A DNA stretch of 64,000 nt from Clavibacter michiganensis. Lineage in GTDB: Bacteria > Actinomycetota > Actinomycetes > Actinomycetales > Microbacteriaceae. Below are positions 17,055 through 24,494 of the stretch, piece after piece. Each line of letters starts with the position of its first letter. Position 1 is the stretch's first letter. Under the pieces are notes generated by a model. That model was not told where the DNA came from. It saw nothing but the letters and a program-made list of their open reading frames with translations, and did not search any database. The translations under genes and the position numbers were made by a program. The stretch spans positions 930,001 to 994,000 of the forward strand of contig MDHJ01000001.1 of the NCBI GenBank assembly GCA_002150995.1, given 5' to 3'.

Positions 17055-17981
17055 GTGCCCACTCCCGTCATCACCGCCGACCGCCTCGTGAAGAGGTACG
17101 GCGACCACGTCGCCGTCGACGGACTCTCCTTCGAGGTTGCGCCCGGCGAGTCCTTCGGCCTCCTCGGCCCGAACGGCGCCGGCAAGTCCACCACCATGCG
17201 CATGATCGGCGCGGTCTCCTCGCGGACGGGCGGGACGCTCGACATCCTCGGGCTCGACCCCGACACGCACGGGCCGGAGATCCGGTCGCAGCTCGGCGTC
17301 GTGCCCCAGGCCGACAACCTCGACCTCGAGCTCCGGGCACGCGACAACCTCATCGTCTACGGCCGCTACTTCGGGCTGCCGCGCAAACAGGTCGCGGCGC
17401 GCGCCGACGAGCTGCTCGAGTTCGCGCAGCTGAGCGACCGCGCGGGCGCCAAGGTCGACGACCTCTCCGGCGGCATGAAGCGCCGTCTCACCATCGCCCG
17501 GGCCCTCATCAGCGATCCGCGGATCCTCCTGCTCGACGAGCCGACGACGGGCCTCGACCCGCAGGCCCGCCACATCCTCTGGGACCGCCTGTTCCGGCTC
17601 AAGGAGCAGGGCACCACGCTCGTGCTCACCACGCACTACATGGACGAGGCCGAGCAGCTGTGCGACCGGATCATCGTGGTCGACGAGGGCCGGATCATGT
17701 CCGAGGGCTCGCCCGCGTCCCTCATCCGCGACCACTCGAGCCGCGAGGTGCTCGAGGTGCGCTTCGGCTCCGACCGCAACGAGGAGGCGTCGCGCGAGAT
17801 CGCCGGGTTCGGCGACCGCGTCGAGGTCCTGCCCGACCGCGTGCTCGTCTACGCCTCCGACGGGGAGGCCGTGCTCCGCCGCATCCTCGAGCGGGGCCTG
17901 GAGCCGATCACGACCCTCGTCCGCCGCTCCAGCCTGGAGGACGTCTTCCTCCGGCTCACCGGCCGCAGCCTCGTCGAATGA
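17055..17981 (+). CDS. ABC transporter ATP-binding protein, DrrA/NodI type
   Basis: A 308-residue soluble ATPase. Walker A is LLGPNGAGKSTTMRMIG (about 38-54), the Q-loop is in GVVPQADNLD, the signature is LSGGMKRRLTIARALI, Walker B is ILLLDEPTTGLDPQ, and the H-loop is in VLTTHYMDEAEQLC. A C-terminal DrrA-type extension of about 90 residues ends with SLEDVFLRLTGRSL. It energises the two permeases encoded downstream with ATGA and GTGA overlaps. Such systems export drugs, polyketides or surface polymers; nothing in the sequence shows the substrate. Confidence 0.92.
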   Translation: MPTPVITADRLVKRYGDHVAVDGLSFEVAPGESFGLLGPNGAGKSTTMRMIGAVSSRTGGTLDILGLDPDTHGPEIRSQLGVVPQADNLDLELRARDNLIVYGRYFGLPRKQVAARADELLEFAQLSDRAGAKVDDLSGGMKRRLTIARALISDPRILLLDEPTTGLDPQARHILWDRLFRLKEQGTTLVLTTHYMDEAEQLCDRIIVVDEGRIMSEGSPASLIRDHSSREVLEVRFGSDRNEEASREIAGFGDRVEVLPDRVLVYASDGEAVLRRILERGLEPITTLVRRSSLEDVFLRLTGRSLVE

Positions 17982-18838
17982 GCGTCGACGCGCCGCGCAC
18001 CCCGCGCTCCACCGCCACCGCCCGTGAACGCGCCCTCGCGGCCGGCGTCCGTCCCCGCCGCCACGGGGCCTGGTACGCGGCCGAGCACCGGCTGCTCGGC
18101 ATCCGCGCCTACGCCGGCACGGTCATCGCGACCGGCATCGCGAGCCCCTACGTGTACCTCTACGCGCTCGGCGTGGGCCTGGCCACCGTGGTCGACCAGG
18201 GGACCGGCGCGAACCAGGCGCTCGGGATCAGCTTCCTCGTCTTCGTGGCGCCGGCGCTCCTCGCCACGAGCGCCATGACGGTCGCGAGCGAGGAGTTCAC
18301 GTACCCGATCCTCGGCGCCTTCAAGTGGAACCCGGTCTTCCAGGCGATGAACGCGTCCCCGCTGACGCCCGCCCAGATCGTGGACGGGCAGGTGATCGGC
18401 GTCGCCATCCGCATGGCCCCGACGGCGATCGCGTACTTCGCCTTCATGCTGCTGTTCGGCGCCGTGCCCCTCGGCACCGGCTTCCTCGCGATCGGCGCCG
18501 CGCTCCTCACGGGCATGGCCATCGGCGTCGTGATCATGGCCTACGTCGCCACCCTCGAGCAGGACACGGGCCAGATCGCGATGGTGCTGCGCTTCGTCAT
18601 CACGCCGCTGTCGCTGTTCTCGGGCACGTTCTTCCCGCTCACGCAGCTGCCCGTCTGGCTGCAGTGGGTCGGGTGGGTGTCCCCGCTCTGGCACGGCACC
18701 GAGCTCGGCCGCGTGGCGACCTACGGGCTCGACGAGCCGCTCTGGCTCACGGTCGCGCACGTCGCGTACCTGCTGCTGTGGCTGGTCGTCGGGTGGGCGC
18801 TGGCCCGGCGGATCACGACGAGGAGGCTCCGCAGGTGA
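17978..18838 (+). CDS. ABC-2 type exporter permease (first of two)
   Basis: A 286-residue membrane protein with six predicted helices. A cytoplasmic basic N-terminus of about 45 residues precedes the first helix. The ABC-2 family features FVAPALLATSAMTVASEEFTY and, near the end, PLSLFSGTFFPLTQLPVWLQ followed by PLWHGTELGR are clear. ATG 17978 overlaps the ATPase stop. Paired with the next gene it would form a heterodimeric channel, as in NodJ/DrrB-type exporters. Confidence 0.88.
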   Translation: MSVDAPRTPRSTATARERALAAGVRPRRHGAWYAAEHRLLGIRAYAGTVIATGIASPYVYLYALGVGLATVVDQGTGANQALGISFLVFVAPALLATSAMTVASEEFTYPILGAFKWNPVFQAMNASPLTPAQIVDGQVIGVAIRMAPTAIAYFAFMLLFGAVPLGTGFLAIGAALLTGMAIGVVIMAYVATLEQDTGQIAMVLRFVITPLSLFSGTFFPLTQLPVWLQWVGWVSPLWHGTELGRVATYGLDEPLWLTVAHVAYLLLWLVVGWALARRITTRRLRR

Positions 18839-19683
18839 CCGCTCCGACCACGGGCGCGCCGTCCGCCCCTCCGCCGTCGGCCCCGCCCGTCCGCCGCCGC
18901 GGGACCAGCGCGCTGTACGCCGGCAACGCGCGCTCCGTCCTGTCGCGGGGGCTCCTCGCGACGCGCAGCACCAACTGGACCGTCGTCGTCTCCGGCTTCT
19001 TCGAGCCCGTCTTCTACCTGCTCGCGATGGGGATCGGGCTCGGCTCGCTCGTCGGGGACGTGACGACGAGCACCGGGCAGCCCGTCCCGTACGCCGCGTA
19101 CATCGCGCCCGCGCTCCTCGCCGTCTCGGCCATGAACGGGGCCGTGTACGACTCCACCTGGAACGTCTTCTTCAAGATGAACCACTCCAAGCTGTACCAG
19201 GGCATGCTCGCGACCTCGCTCGGCCCCCTGGACGTGGCGTTCGGGGAGATCTCGCTGGCGCTGCTCCGCGGCGTCGTGTACTCGTCGGGCTTCCTGATCG
19301 TGATGCAGGTGCTCGGCCTCAACCTGTCGTGGTGGGCGATCCTCGCGCTGCCGTCGGTCGTGCTCGTCGCCCTCGCCTTCGCGAGCTTCGGCATGGCCGT
19401 CACGAGCTACATGAGGACGTTCCAGCAGATGGACTGGATCAACTTCATCCTGCTGCCGATGTTCCTGTTCTCCGCGACCTTCTACCCGCTGTCGGTCTAC
19501 CCGCCGTGGATCCAGACCGTGATCCAGGCGCTGCCGCTCTGGCACGCCGTGGAGCTGGTGCGCGGCTTCACGACCGGTGCGCTCTCGATCGCGGTCGTCG
19601 GGCACGTCCTCTACTTCGCGGTGATGACGGCGATCGGCCTGGTCTTCACGACGCGGCGGCTGCGGGTCCTCTTCCTCGACTGA
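18835..19683 (+). CDS. ABC-2 type exporter permease (second of two)
   Basis: A 282-residue paralogue of the preceding permease, with six helices and the same landmarks (APALLAVSAMNGAVYDSTWN; LPMFLFSATFYPLSVYPPW; PLWHAVELVRGF). The N-terminus is Pro/Ala-rich. GTG 18835 lies in the upstream stop (GTGA). Two non-identical permeases plus one ATPase gene imply a transporter with an asymmetric membrane domain. A 129-base gap with no clear terminator follows before the secreted protease gene. Confidence 0.88.
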   Translation: MTAPTTGAPSAPPPSAPPVRRRGTSALYAGNARSVLSRGLLATRSTNWTVVVSGFFEPVFYLLAMGIGLGSLVGDVTTSTGQPVPYAAYIAPALLAVSAMNGAVYDSTWNVFFKMNHSKLYQGMLATSLGPLDVAFGEISLALLRGVVYSSGFLIVMQVLGLNLSWWAILALPSVVLVALAFASFGMAVTSYMRTFQQMDWINFILLPMFLFSATFYPLSVYPPWIQTVIQALPLWHAVELVRGFTTGALSIAVVGHVLYFAVMTAIGLVFTTRRLRVLFLD

Positions 19684-19812
19684 GGCGCGGGGGCCGCGCC
19701 GGCGGCCCGTGCCTGTGGAGGCACGCGGCGGGGCGGCGCGGATCCGGGGATCGTCGTGGCCGCACCGCTCGGGCGACCCCGCCCGGCGGGTCCCACGACC
19801 GCGAGGAGCACC

Positions 19813-20814
19813 ATGCACGCACGCGCCCTGTCCGACCGACGGCACCCGGGGGACGGAGGCGCGCCGGATCCCGGGCGCGGGCGTCGCGGACGCGTCCTGC
19901 GGGCGGCCGTGGGAGCCGCGGTCGCGCTCGCCGTAGGGTGCGGCGGGGCGGCCGGCGTCCCCGTCGCGGCCGAGGCGCACGCGCGCCCGGACGCGCAGCC
20001 CGCGGCCCCGTCGTCCATCCACCAGGATGCGGACGACGCGGTGGCGTACTGGACGCCCGAGCGCATCCGCGCCGCCGTCCCCGACGACGGCGGGGTCACC
20101 GCAGGGCGCACCGCTCCCGTGGCGGACGCGGAGCTGGTGCACAGCGCTCCGGGCAGGCTCGGCGCCCAGTCCAGCATCGGGATCCTCACGTTCCTCCGCG
20201 GCGGGCAGGAGAAGTCGTGCACCGCGTCGGCGATCCGCTCCGGCTCCGGTCTCATGGTGGCCACCGCCGGACACTGCCTGGTGCGCGGCGGCGAGTCCGC
20301 GACGCGCATCGCCTTCACACCCGGGTGGGACGGCGCCAACCGCCCGTACGGCACGTGGGGCGGGGACGAGTACCAGGTGCCCGACGCCTGGCGCTCCGGG
20401 GGGGACGTCGGCCACGATGCGGCCTTCGTCCGAATGCTCAAGCGGCCGTCCGGCCCGCTCCTCGCGGATGCCGTGAAGGCGCTCACCCCGGACTTCGGCC
20501 TCGCCAAGGCGGGCCTGCACTACCTGACCCTCGGGTACCCCGGCTCCCCGTCCAACCTCGTGTCCAAGCCCCTCTCGACGTGCGTCGGGCCGGCCTACCC
20601 CACGGCCGACGGACGGCTGGCGATGGTCGGGTGCGCCGCCGAGGGCGGGATGTCGGGCGGTCCCCTGATCCACGTGTCGACGGCGGCGGCCCGGGGGACC
20701 CAGACCGGCGTCATCTCCACGTCGTACGACGGGCTGTTCGGCGTGGGGACCGCCGTCACCCCGTGGGGCGCGACGGAGCGACGGGTCTTCGACGACGTCG
20801 ACTCCTTCGGCTGA
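19813..20814 (+). CDS. Secreted trypsin-like serine protease, similar in kind to Clavibacter Pat-1/Ppa proteins
   Basis: A 333-residue exported protein. A basic N-terminus and hydrophobic segment (about 31-52, VLRAAVGAAVALAVG) form a signal peptide. The catalytic triad of a chymotrypsin-fold protease is visible: His in MVATAGHCLV (about residue 155), Asp in GHDAAFVRM (about 201) and Ser in GGMSGGPL (about 280). Three cysteines flank the active-site regions. Relatives with the same fold, Pat-1, Chp and Ppa, are known secreted virulence-associated proteins in Clavibacter. Linking this gene to them is inference from fold and presumed genus. ATG 19813 follows GCGAGGAGC. A strong repeat hairpin follows the stop. 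Confidence 0.82.
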   Translation: MHARALSDRRHPGDGGAPDPGRGRRGRVLRAAVGAAVALAVGCGGAAGVPVAAEAHARPDAQPAAPSSIHQDADDAVAYWTPERIRAAVPDDGGVTAGRTAPVADAELVHSAPGRLGAQSSIGILTFLRGGQEKSCTASAIRSGSGLMVATAGHCLVRGGESATRIAFTPGWDGANRPYGTWGGDEYQVPDAWRSGGDVGHDAAFVRMLKRPSGPLLADAVKALTPDFGLAKAGLHYLTLGYPGSPSNLVSKPLSTCVGPAYPTADGRLAMVGCAAEGGMSGGPLIHVSTAAARGTQTGVISTSYDGLFGVGTAVTPWGATERRVFDDVDSFG

Positions 20815-20825
20815 CACGCATCGCC

Positions 20826-20885
20826 CGACCCGACCCGACCCGACCCGACCCGACCCGACCCGACCGCGACCGGGTCGGGTCGCCC
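20826..20885 (+). repeat. (CGACC)8 pentanucleotide array ending in an inverted copy; probable terminator
   Basis: Eight perfect tandem copies of CGACC at 20826-20865 start 12 bases after the protease stop. They are followed by GCGACC and GGGTCGGGTCG, which pairs with the last repeats to form a GC-only hairpin. It probably ends protease transcription. Short tandem arrays of this kind can change copy number, which would alter the hairpin. Confidence 0.7.
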
Positions 20886-20958
20886 TCGGGTCCTCGGTAC
20901 CCTGGCGGGGAGCGCCACCCGGGCGCGGCCGGCATCGTGCCGGGGGAGGCAGGTGCCC

Positions 20959-21789
20959 ATGGGCCGCGTCGTGGTGCTCGGATCGCTCAACGTCGACCAG
21001 GTGGTCCGCGTCCCCCGGCACCCGCAGCCGGGGGAGACGCTCATCGGCTCCGATCCGGAACGGCTGTGGGGCGGCAAGGGCGCGAACCAGGCCGTCGCCG
21101 CGGCCGCAGCGGATGACGGCGCGACCGTCGCGATGGTGGGCGCCGTGGGCGACGACGCGGACGGATCCGCCTACCGCGCGCGGCTCGCGGGGCGCGGCAT
21201 CGACGTCGCCGGCCTCGTCGACGTCGCGGGGTCCACGACGGGCCTCGCCGTCATCGCGGTCGCCGACGACGGCGAGAACACGATCATCGTCGCGCCCGGC
21301 GCCAACGCGCGCGTGACGGGCGACCACCTCGATCCCCTGGACGCGCTCGGCAGCGGTGACGTGATGCTGGCCTCGCTGGAGCTGCCCCTCGACACGGTGG
21401 CCGAGGGCGTCCGGCGCGCGCACGCCGCGGGTGCGCGCGTCGTCCTGAACCTCGCGCCGTTCGCGCAGCTGCCCGACGACGTGCTCGCCCTCGCGGATCC
21501 CGTCGTGGTCAACGAGCACGAGGCCGGGCTCCTCCGCGCGTCCGGCACCCCCGCTCCCGCGTCGCTGCTCGTCACGCTCGGCGCCGAGGGCGCGATGTGG
21601 GGCGACGTCGAGGTGCCCGCGTCGCATGTCGACCGGGTCGTCGACACGACGGGGGCCGGCGACGCGTTCTGCGGCGCGCTCGCGGCGGCGCTCGCCGGCG
21701 GTGCCGACCGGGCCGCCGCGATGGGCCGGGCCGCGGACGCCGCCGCGGTCGTGGTGCAGCGGCAGGGTGCGCAGCCGGCGGACGGCTGA
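20959..21789 (+). CDS. PfkB-family carbohydrate kinase, ribokinase-like
   Basis: A 276-residue sugar kinase. Ribokinase landmarks are in order: GSLNVDQVVRV, the sugar-binding WGGKGANQAVAAA at about 34-46, NEHEAGLL, and the ATP/anion-hole motif DTTGAGDAFCGALAAAL at about 231-247. It would phosphorylate ribose or a related sugar, and could complement the nucleoside-salvage genes elsewhere in the window. I chose ATG 20959, nine bases after GGAGG; GTG 20953 is only three bases from that site. It is somewhat shorter than typical ribokinase (about 300), so substrate specificity is not certain. Confidence 0.82.
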   Translation: MGRVVVLGSLNVDQVVRVPRHPQPGETLIGSDPERLWGGKGANQAVAAAAADDGATVAMVGAVGDDADGSAYRARLAGRGIDVAGLVDVAGSTTGLAVIAVADDGENTIIVAPGANARVTGDHLDPLDALGSGDVMLASLELPLDTVAEGVRRAHAAGARVVLNLAPFAQLPDDVLALADPVVVNEHEAGLLRASGTPAPASLLVTLGAEGAMWGDVEVPASHVDRVVDTTGAGDAFCGALAAALAGGADRAAAMGRAADAAAVVVQRQGAQPADG

Positions 21790-21850
21790 GCCCCGCGCCG
21801 GTGCGGTAGCGCACCCCCGCACAACACGCGTCGGCGTGGGAGGGTGGGGC

Positions 21851-22279
21851 ATGACCCCGCGCGCGCCCGCCACGTTCCGCGAGCAGGCCGAGGGTGCGCT
21901 CAGCGGCTTCGCCGGGTTCGCGGCGTACCTGCTGTGGCAGGTCGCTCGCGGCACCGAGGTGCGGACCGAGGGCGATCGCGTGCTCGTCGTCGTGTGCGCG
22001 ATCGGCGCGATCGTCCTCGGCGCCGCGTTCCTCCTGCTGGTCGTGCGCGGCGGGATCCGGCGTCGGCGGGCGCATCGCGCGCAGGCGGACGGGGCGGACC
22101 GCGTCCCGCGGCGGACGCGGGCGGTCGGGCGGCGGCGGACGCGGGTCCGTCGGCGCACCCCGGTGACCACCGGGAGCGCACCTAGCGGTCCCGCGCTCAG
22201 ACGGGCTGCAGCGCCTCGTGGGCGCCCGCGGGCAGCTCGACGCGGACGGCGTCGTCGGGGCGGACCTCGCCGCCCGTGA
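21851..22279 (+). CDS. Hypothetical small membrane protein with basic tail
   Basis: An unrecognised 142-codon frame starting at ATG 21851, three bases after GGGTGGGG. Two hydrophobic stretches are visible (GALSGFAGFAAYLLWQVA and VLVVVCAIGAIVLGAAFLLLVV), then an Arg-rich tail. The final 83 bases overlap the opposing MOSC gene, and the tail has little natural composition. The true C-terminus may therefore be earlier, with the extension caused by another base error. The two-helix N-terminal part is plausible; function unknown. Confidence 0.5.
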   Translation: MTPRAPATFREQAEGALSGFAGFAAYLLWQVARGTEVRTEGDRVLVVVCAIGAIVLGAAFLLLVVRGGIRRRRAHRAQADGADRVPRRTRAVGRRRTRVRRRTPVTTGSAPSGPALRRAAAPRGRPRAARRGRRRRGGPRRP

Positions 22280-22751
22280 TCACGACGCCCATGACGCCGG
22301 ACTTCCGCACGACGTTCCCGTCGGCGTCGCGGCCGAGGACGGCCTTCATGGCGCCCTTCGCGAGGCCGTCGATCTGGCTGCAGGGGTTCCGGAGGCCCGT
22401 GATCTCCACCACGGCGGCGTCGCCCAGGTGCAGGCGCGTCCCCGTCGGCAGGTCGAGGAGCGGGACGCCGGACGTGGTCACGTTCTCGCCGAGGTCGCCG
22501 GGGCCGATGTCGAAGCCCTGCTCCGCGAGCTCCGCGTGCAGCTCGGCGTGGACGAGGTGCACCTGGCGGAGGTTCGGGGCGTCCGGGTCCCGGCGCTTCC
22601 GCGACAGGTGCTGGACGGTGGTGCCGAGGTGCGCGTCGCCCTCCACGCCGAGGCCGGCGAGGAGGGTGATGGACGGGCGGACGGGCTTGGAGAACCGGTG
22701 GGCGTCGTCGCGCGCGACCGCGACGATGCGAGGGGAGGCGGACGGCTGCAT
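22197..22751 (-). CDS. MOSC-domain protein
   Basis: A 184-residue protein with the MOSC (molybdenum-cofactor sulfurase C-terminal) core: GVEGDAHLGTTVQH, QVHLVHAELHAEL, GDLGENVTTSGVPL, and the conserved Cys in LRNPCSQIDGLAKG. MOSC proteins bind sulfur- or Mo-cofactor-related substrates; YiiM-like members reduce N-hydroxylated compounds. The exact reaction here is unknown. It starts without a leader behind TATCGT at 22759-22764. Confidence 0.82.
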   Translation of the reverse strand: MQPSASPRIVAVARDDAHRFSKPVRPSITLLAGLGVEGDAHLGTTVQHLSRKRRDPDAPNLRQVHLVHAELHAELAEQGFDIGPGDLGENVTTSGVPLLDLPTGTRLHLGDAAVVEITGLRNPCSQIDGLAKGAMKAVLGRDADGNVVRKSGVMGVVITGGEVRPDDAVRVELPAGAHEALQPV

Positions 22752-22758
22752 GGATGCG

Positions 22759-22764
22759 ACGATA
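22759..22764 (-). promoter_or_regulatory. -10 element implying a leaderless MOSC transcript
   Basis: Read on the minus strand, TATCGT is followed by seven bases and the ATG at 22751; there is no Shine-Dalgarno sequence. Confidence 0.45.
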
Positions 22765-22825
22765 GCGGCGCCGCGCGGACCGGTCGACCCCGGGGGCGCC
22801 GGGGCGCGGGCGCCGGGGACGCGGA

Positions 22826-22856
22826 GGGCCGCCCGTCGCAGTGCGACGGGCGGCCC
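22826..22856 (-). terminator. Perfect 14-bp hairpin downstream of the MHS symporter
   Basis: GGGCCGCCCGTCGC and its exact complement are separated by AGT, 20 bases after the symporter stop. There is no T-run, which is usual for GC-rich actinobacterial terminators. Confidence 0.75.
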
Positions 22857-22875
22857 GGCGGGTCGTGCGGGCGGG

Positions 22876-24291
22876 TCAGCTGACGTTGCCCGCGTAGTCC
22901 GCGTCGCGGGTCTCGCGGCTGATGATGAGCGCGACCAGCGTGATCGCCGCCATCGCGCTCAGGTAGACGCCGACGAGGAGCACGTTGCCGTCGAGCAGCT
23001 GCCAGAGGGCCACCGCGATGAACGGCGCGACCGCGGCGCCCAGGATGCTGGCGACGTTGTAGCTGATCGCGGATCCCGTGTAGCGGACGTTGGTCGGGAA
23101 GAGCTCCGGCAGCACCGCGCCCATGGGGCCGAAGGTGAGGCCCATCAGGGTGAACCCGATGATGAGCAGCGCCATGGTGCCGACGAAGCCGGCCGAGAAC
23201 AGCGGGACGAAGAGCAGCCCGAAGACGAGGATCCCGACGGTGGTCGCGATGAGCATCTTGCGTCGGCCGTGCTTCTCCGCGAGCGGGCCGGAGACCATCG
23301 TGAAGATGCCGAAGAAGACGACGCCGACGATGAGCATCAGCAGGAAGTCGTTCCGCGCGTAGCCGAGGCCCGCGGCGAACGTCTCCGGGTTGAACGGCTT
23401 GCCGGCGGCGGTCGCGGCCGCCTCGGCGGAGGCGGCGTCGCGGGCGGTGGTGCCGTACGTGAGCGTGAACGTGGTCATCAGGTAGAAGAGCGTGTAGGTC
23501 GCCAGCATGATGAAGGTGCCGAGGATCAGCGGGCGCCAGCTCGTCACGAACACGCGCGCGACGGGCAGCTTCGCGACCTCGCCGGAGTCGACGACCTTCT
23601 GGAAGGCGGGCGTCTCGATGAGCTTCAGGCGCACGTAGAGGCCGACGATCACCAGCACGGCGCTCGCGAGGAACGGCACGCGCCAGCCCCACGACTGGAA
23701 CTGCTCCGGCGAGAGGCCGAGGCTCAGCGCGAGGAACACGCCGTTGGCGACGATGAAGCCGATGGGCGCCCCGAGCTGCGGGAACGTGCCGTAGATGGCG
23801 CGCTTGCCGACGGGGGCGTTCTCGGTCGCGAGGAGGGCGGCGCCGCTCCACTCGCCCCCGAGGCCGAGGCCCTGGCCGAAGCGCATGACCACGAGGAGGG
23901 CGGGGGCCGCGACCTCCCATCCGGGCGTGAGCGCGGTCGGCAGGCAGCCGATCAGCACGGTCGCGATGCCCATGGTGAGCAGCGACGCGACGAGCGTGCC
24001 CTTGCGGCCCACGCGGTCGCCGAAGTGGCCGAAGAGGATCGACCCGATCGGGCGGGCGATGAACGCGACGCCGAAGACGGCGAAGGAGGCGAGCTGCGCG
24101 ACCGTCGGGTCGTCGTTCGCGAAGAAGAGCGCGGGGAAGACGAGCACCGCCGCGGTCGCGTAGACGTAGAAGTCGTAGAACTCGATCGACGTGCCGATGA
24201 GGCTCGCGATGATGACGCGCGAGCGCGAGTTGCCGGCGGGCGGGGTGGCGGTGGACGAGGCGGCGGCGCTGGCCGCGCGGGTGGAGGACAT
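22876..24291 (-). CDS. MFS transporter, metabolite:H+ symporter (MHS) family
   Basis: A 471-residue, 12-helix protein. Family signatures are SLIGTSIEFYDFYVYATAA in helix 1, FGHFGDRVGRKG after helix 2, RFGQGLGLGGEWSGAALLATENA around helix 5, and GPLAEKHGRRKML between helices 8 and 9. MHS members import organic acids, betaines or shikimate-like compounds with protons; the substrate cannot be told. I chose ATG 24291 (MSSTRAASAAASS). The frame is open further upstream but only with Pro/Arg-rich sequence. The 203-base upstream gap to the permease gene has no other feature I recognise. Confidence 0.88.
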   Translation of the reverse strand: MSSTRAASAAASSTATPPAGNSRSRVIIASLIGTSIEFYDFYVYATAAVLVFPALFFANDDPTVAQLASFAVFGVAFIARPIGSILFGHFGDRVGRKGTLVASLLTMGIATVLIGCLPTALTPGWEVAAPALLVVMRFGQGLGLGGEWSGAALLATENAPVGKRAIYGTFPQLGAPIGFIVANGVFLALSLGLSPEQFQSWGWRVPFLASAVLVIVGLYVRLKLIETPAFQKVVDSGEVAKLPVARVFVTSWRPLILGTFIMLATYTLFYLMTTFTLTYGTTARDAASAEAAATAAGKPFNPETFAAGLGYARNDFLLMLIVGVVFFGIFTMVSGPLAEKHGRRKMLIATTVGILVFGLLFVPLFSAGFVGTMALLIIGFTLMGLTFGPMGAVLPELFPTNVRYTGSAISYNVASILGAAVAPFIAVALWQLLDGNVLLVGVYLSAMAAITLVALIISRETRDADYAGNVS

Positions 24292-24494
24292 GGTGCGGGA
24301 GACGGCTTTCGGCTGATGCGGCGTGAGCGGCAAGGGGCGCGCGGAGGGGCGGGCGCGCCGGTCGGGCGCGGGCGCCGGATGCGGCGGAGTCGAGGGGGCC
24401 ACTCGTGATGGCCGTCATGAGCCTACGCCCCGCGGGGAGTCGGCTGGGAATCCGGGGGCGGGGGTTGCGGCAGGCCGTCCCGGCTGTCGGATCC

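Noticed and set aside
21801..21814. GTGCG-GTAG-CGCAC hairpin after the kinase gene
   Set aside because: Five base pairs only; expected by chance in such G+C-rich sequence.
18721..22170. Very long minus-strand open frame (over 1,100 codons) opposite the exporter permease, protease and kinase genes
   Set aside because: It is Arg/Asp/Gly-rich, matches no family and is the antisense of well-supported plus-strand genes; long empty frames are expected at this G+C content.
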